From positions 4,197,996-4,261,995 of the forward strand of contig CM035357.1 in the NCBI GenBank assembly GCA_020137815.1: a stretch of DNA of 64,000 bases, given 5' to 3'. Shown piece after piece: positions 61,529 through 64,000 of the stretch. Made by a program: the position numbers and the translations under genes. This DNA is from Hormiphora californensis (taxonomy: Eukaryota; Ctenophora; Tentaculata; Cydippida; Pleurobrachiidae). Positions within the stretch are counted from its first letter, which is position 1; each line of letters begins with the position of its first letter. The notes beneath the pieces are model-generated. The model made no database searches and had not been told where the DNA came from. It saw only the letters and a program-made list of their open reading frames with translations.

Positions 61529-61961
61529 CTAGCAACAACAATAGTATATACCAGTCAGGTATTACACACTTGATAAAAAGTCTCCACCCGGCTACAGGTT
61601 GCTATGGTAACTTCACTGTTTCAGATTCCACAATCACGAGGCAGTGTATCTTGAAATCTTCCATACCAGTTTTAGCGCCCATCTTCCATCCCATCTTTCT
61701 ATCCCATCTTTACTTCCTTCTCGGCAATCACTAATACCCTGGCTCTCTGGATATTTGTTTAGCGCTATCCTTTCGTACGAGTTGTAGTTTTAGGAGATCT
61801 TGTTTGTTTTGTTAATCTTAGCACTGTTTATTTGAGTCGCCTGACACTGTGTTCGTTCAACTGTTTATAGCGTGTCCCACCCACTTACTAAAAACAATGT
61901 TTATAGCGTGTCCCACCCACTTACTAAAAACATTGTTTATAGCTTGTTCCTGGTTCCAGAT

Positions 61962-62644
61962 ATGGTCCTGGTTGGTGTTTCTGATGAATTATGGCGACTT
62001 TACGGATTCTACGCCTCCGTGATGGCCTTCAAACTAGCCACCATGTTTACTCTAACTGCCTACCAGCGACTCACTAAGAAGGTAAGGGAGGCTGGGAGGG
62101 AGTGATATATACCGTGTAGTCATTTGGTAGAAACCTTACGGTCGTGTTTGGATCGGCATGGCACCCCCTGTCATCTGTGGAGATCCCTGACCCTTCCCCG
62201 ATCCAAACTAAGTATACAAATATGAAGAAACTGTGTTTACCAACCCTAACTAACTAATCAACTCTAACTATTTAACTCTAACTAACTAACCCTCTCTTGA
62301 CCCTAACTAACTAAATAACCCTCACTTAATTCCAGGTGTTTACTAATCCTGAGGATGCTGCAAGTCTCGGTGGAAATGTGGACCGTAACAACGAGTCTGT
62401 AGAGCGAACCAGGAGAGCACATCTCAATGATATGGAGAACATTATCCCTTTCCTGGTCCTGGCCCTCCTGTACATCACCACTGGACCTAGTTACACCGTG
62501 GCTGTCTGGCATTTTAGGGTGTTTGCTGCAGCTCGGTTCATTCACACTGTCTGCTACCTAAACGCCCTACCTCGATCTGCCTTCATATTTGGGGTGCTTG
62601 TTAATGTTTCCATGGGCGTTCAGAGTATAATGCATTTCATGTAA
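61962..62644 (+). CDS. MGST1: Microsomal glutathione S-transferase 1-like MAPEG protein
   Basis: Two exons, 61962-62081 and 62336-62644, join in phase 0 to give 142 residues. Motifs typical of MGST1 are present: VFTNPEDAASLGG, the ERTRRAHLNDMENIIPF loop that contributes to glutathione binding, and four hydrophobic segments (about 10-32, 74-92, 98-118, 121-140). The length is close to that of vertebrate MGST1. Family role: trimeric membrane enzyme that conjugates glutathione to lipophilic electrophiles and reduces lipid hydroperoxides. The start is the first ATG of the exon; a TTCCAG just upstream (61954-61959) could also be an acceptor, leaving a non-coding first exon. A 46-bp duplication (GTTTATAGCGTGTCCCACCC...) lies just upstream. 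Divergent from the MFS gene. Confidence 0.9.
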
Positions 62645-63806
62645 ATGGTAACCAGTGGTAACCAATGGTAACCAGTGAAAAATGGTAATCAGTAGTAACT
62701 GCAGCAGTGGTTACTATGTAGTAGTAACCAGTGGTAACCAGCAGTAATTATCATGGTGGGCTTTCATCATTTTCATCATCATAACGACATAACTTGGACA
62801 TTTTTAATTACACCTTCAACGGCCCCCCCCCCCCTTCAACTAATTCAGCAGTTTTAAATTCAGCAGTTTTAAATTCAGCAGTTTTTAAAAGCAGGATAAT
62901 TGTGTACTATACATTCCTTTATATTCAACATTTCCTTGTAAGCCCCTTTGTAATATTGTATCTTATCTCGGGTGTCCCATTTCTAAAAGGGGCTCTTCTT
63001 TCCGGCACCCTTTTCTGGGGGGTTGGGGGCGGGGGGGAAAAAAAAAAAAAAGGAGAAGGGGAGAAAGGGGGGGAAAGGGGGAAGGGAGAGGGGAAAAAGG
63101 GGAAAAAAAAAAACTAAAAAAAGGGGGGGGGGAAAAAAAAAAGGGAAAAAAAATTTTTTCCCCCCCGGGGGAAAAATCTCCCCTTTCCTCTCCCTCCTCT
63201 TTTCCCCTTTTCTCTCTTCTTCTCCCGCCCGGCCCCCTTTTTCTTTTTTTCCCAAAAACAAGGGTTTGCAATTTTTTGTAAAATCACAAAAGGGGGTTAT
63301 TGGGTTTTAAAATTTAATAGGGAGACTTCTGGAATTTGGTTAATTGCTCCACAAACCACCCCCATTGGGGGACGATGCCCAATTTTTTAATCTCAGTTTT
63401 AAAGATTAAAGTAAAAATTTAATAGGAATACTGAGAATTTATTGGTATTAAACCAATTTGAACCATTTTTTGTGGGCTTATTTTTTTTAATTTTATTTTT
63501 GGCACCTTTTTAAAAACCCTTTTTACGCCCCTTAACTAATGCCCATTTTTTCCAACAGGTTTTAATTGGGTTTTTCCCCTCTTTTTTACTCTTCTTCTTC
63601 AATTTCTTGTCCCCTTTTTTTTTGTTCATCTCCCCCAAAATGGGGAGGAAAGGTTTTGGAAAGGGGAAGTAAAAGCTGGAAGGGAAACCATTTTAAAAAA
63701 AAAAGTTTAAGTTTAAGAAAAAAAGGTTTAAAAAAAAAGGGGGAAAAGGGCTTTTAGCGGGGGAAATTTTTAAGATTTTAAATTTTTTGGCTTTTAACTT
63801 TCCCCT

Positions 63807-63842
<36 letters not shown>

Positions 63843-64000
63843 CTCACCCCCCCCTGTTGCTAAAAGGCCACCAAAAAATATTGTAAAAAAAAAACTTTTT
63901 GATATACAAAGGATTTTTTAGTCGAGGGTGGGTGTTTAAAACCTCAACAAGTAGGATTATCCAACGCTCTCTGGTAAGTTGCTAACCAAGTTACGCCTGA
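62645..64000. other. Downstream repeats and low-quality sequence
   Basis: Short GGTAACCAGT repeats (62645-62750) follow the MGST1 stop. From about 63000 to 63900 the sequence shows inflated homopolymers (GGGG, AAAA, CCCC) like the other low-quality blocks, with a CT tract at 63810-63840. No gene seen. Confidence 0.6.

Overview
The window is nuclear DNA of an animal. Genes are split by GT-AG introns with consistent phases, secreted and membrane protein families of metazoans are present (kringle, MACPF, Ig-type receptor, 7TM receptor, BTB), and the intergenic and intronic space is full of microsatellites, minisatellites and small inverted-repeat transposons. An early-branching marine invertebrate, possibly a cnidarian, is my guess; the sequence does not prove it. 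Several blocks (about 11.5-17.7 kb, 41.2-42.9 kb, 63.0-63.9 kb) look like poorly resolved consensus: they are noisy, homopolymer-inflated versions of cleaner repeats elsewhere in the window.

Left part (0-27 kb): a small glutaredoxin-fold protein gene (671-2330, +) is followed by a 22.5-kb gene (4220-26740, +) whose 23 phase-consistent exons encode a secreted protein of about 932 residues: a long series of Cys-rich GCC2/GCC3-type (ephrin-receptor-like) repeats, then two kringle domains. A Gly/Tyr-rich secreted protein gene lies in one of its introns on the other strand. Another intron holds an 11.3-kb terminal-inverted-repeat element with a perfect 8-bp target duplication, built from GGCGCC-rich units, with a TTAA-type MITE nested inside it. 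Several introns carry tandem copies of the neighbouring exon/intron boundary.

Middle part (26.8-41 kb): a TSG101-like ESCRT-I gene (-), a small Cys-containing secreted or lipid-anchored protein gene (+) with a 32-bp minisatellite in its last intron, a MACPF gene with a beta-trefoil-like C-terminus (+), a 92-residue protein gene of unknown function (-), and a long repeat-rich stretch.

Right part (40.7-64 kb): an ACTL6/BAF53-type actin-related protein gene (-) spans 13.7 kb and hosts in its introns a 7TM receptor gene (+), an intronless Ig-type receptor gene (-) and a large nested inverted-repeat structure. Then come an intronless BTB-BACK gene (-), an SV2/SVOP-like MFS transporter gene (-) and an MGST1-type MAPEG gene (+). 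There are no operons; genes are independent, often nested or convergent. Across five of the spliced genes, six apparent single-base frame changes all go the same way (one surplus base each), with at least one more probable, which points to assembly or polishing errors more than to decay.
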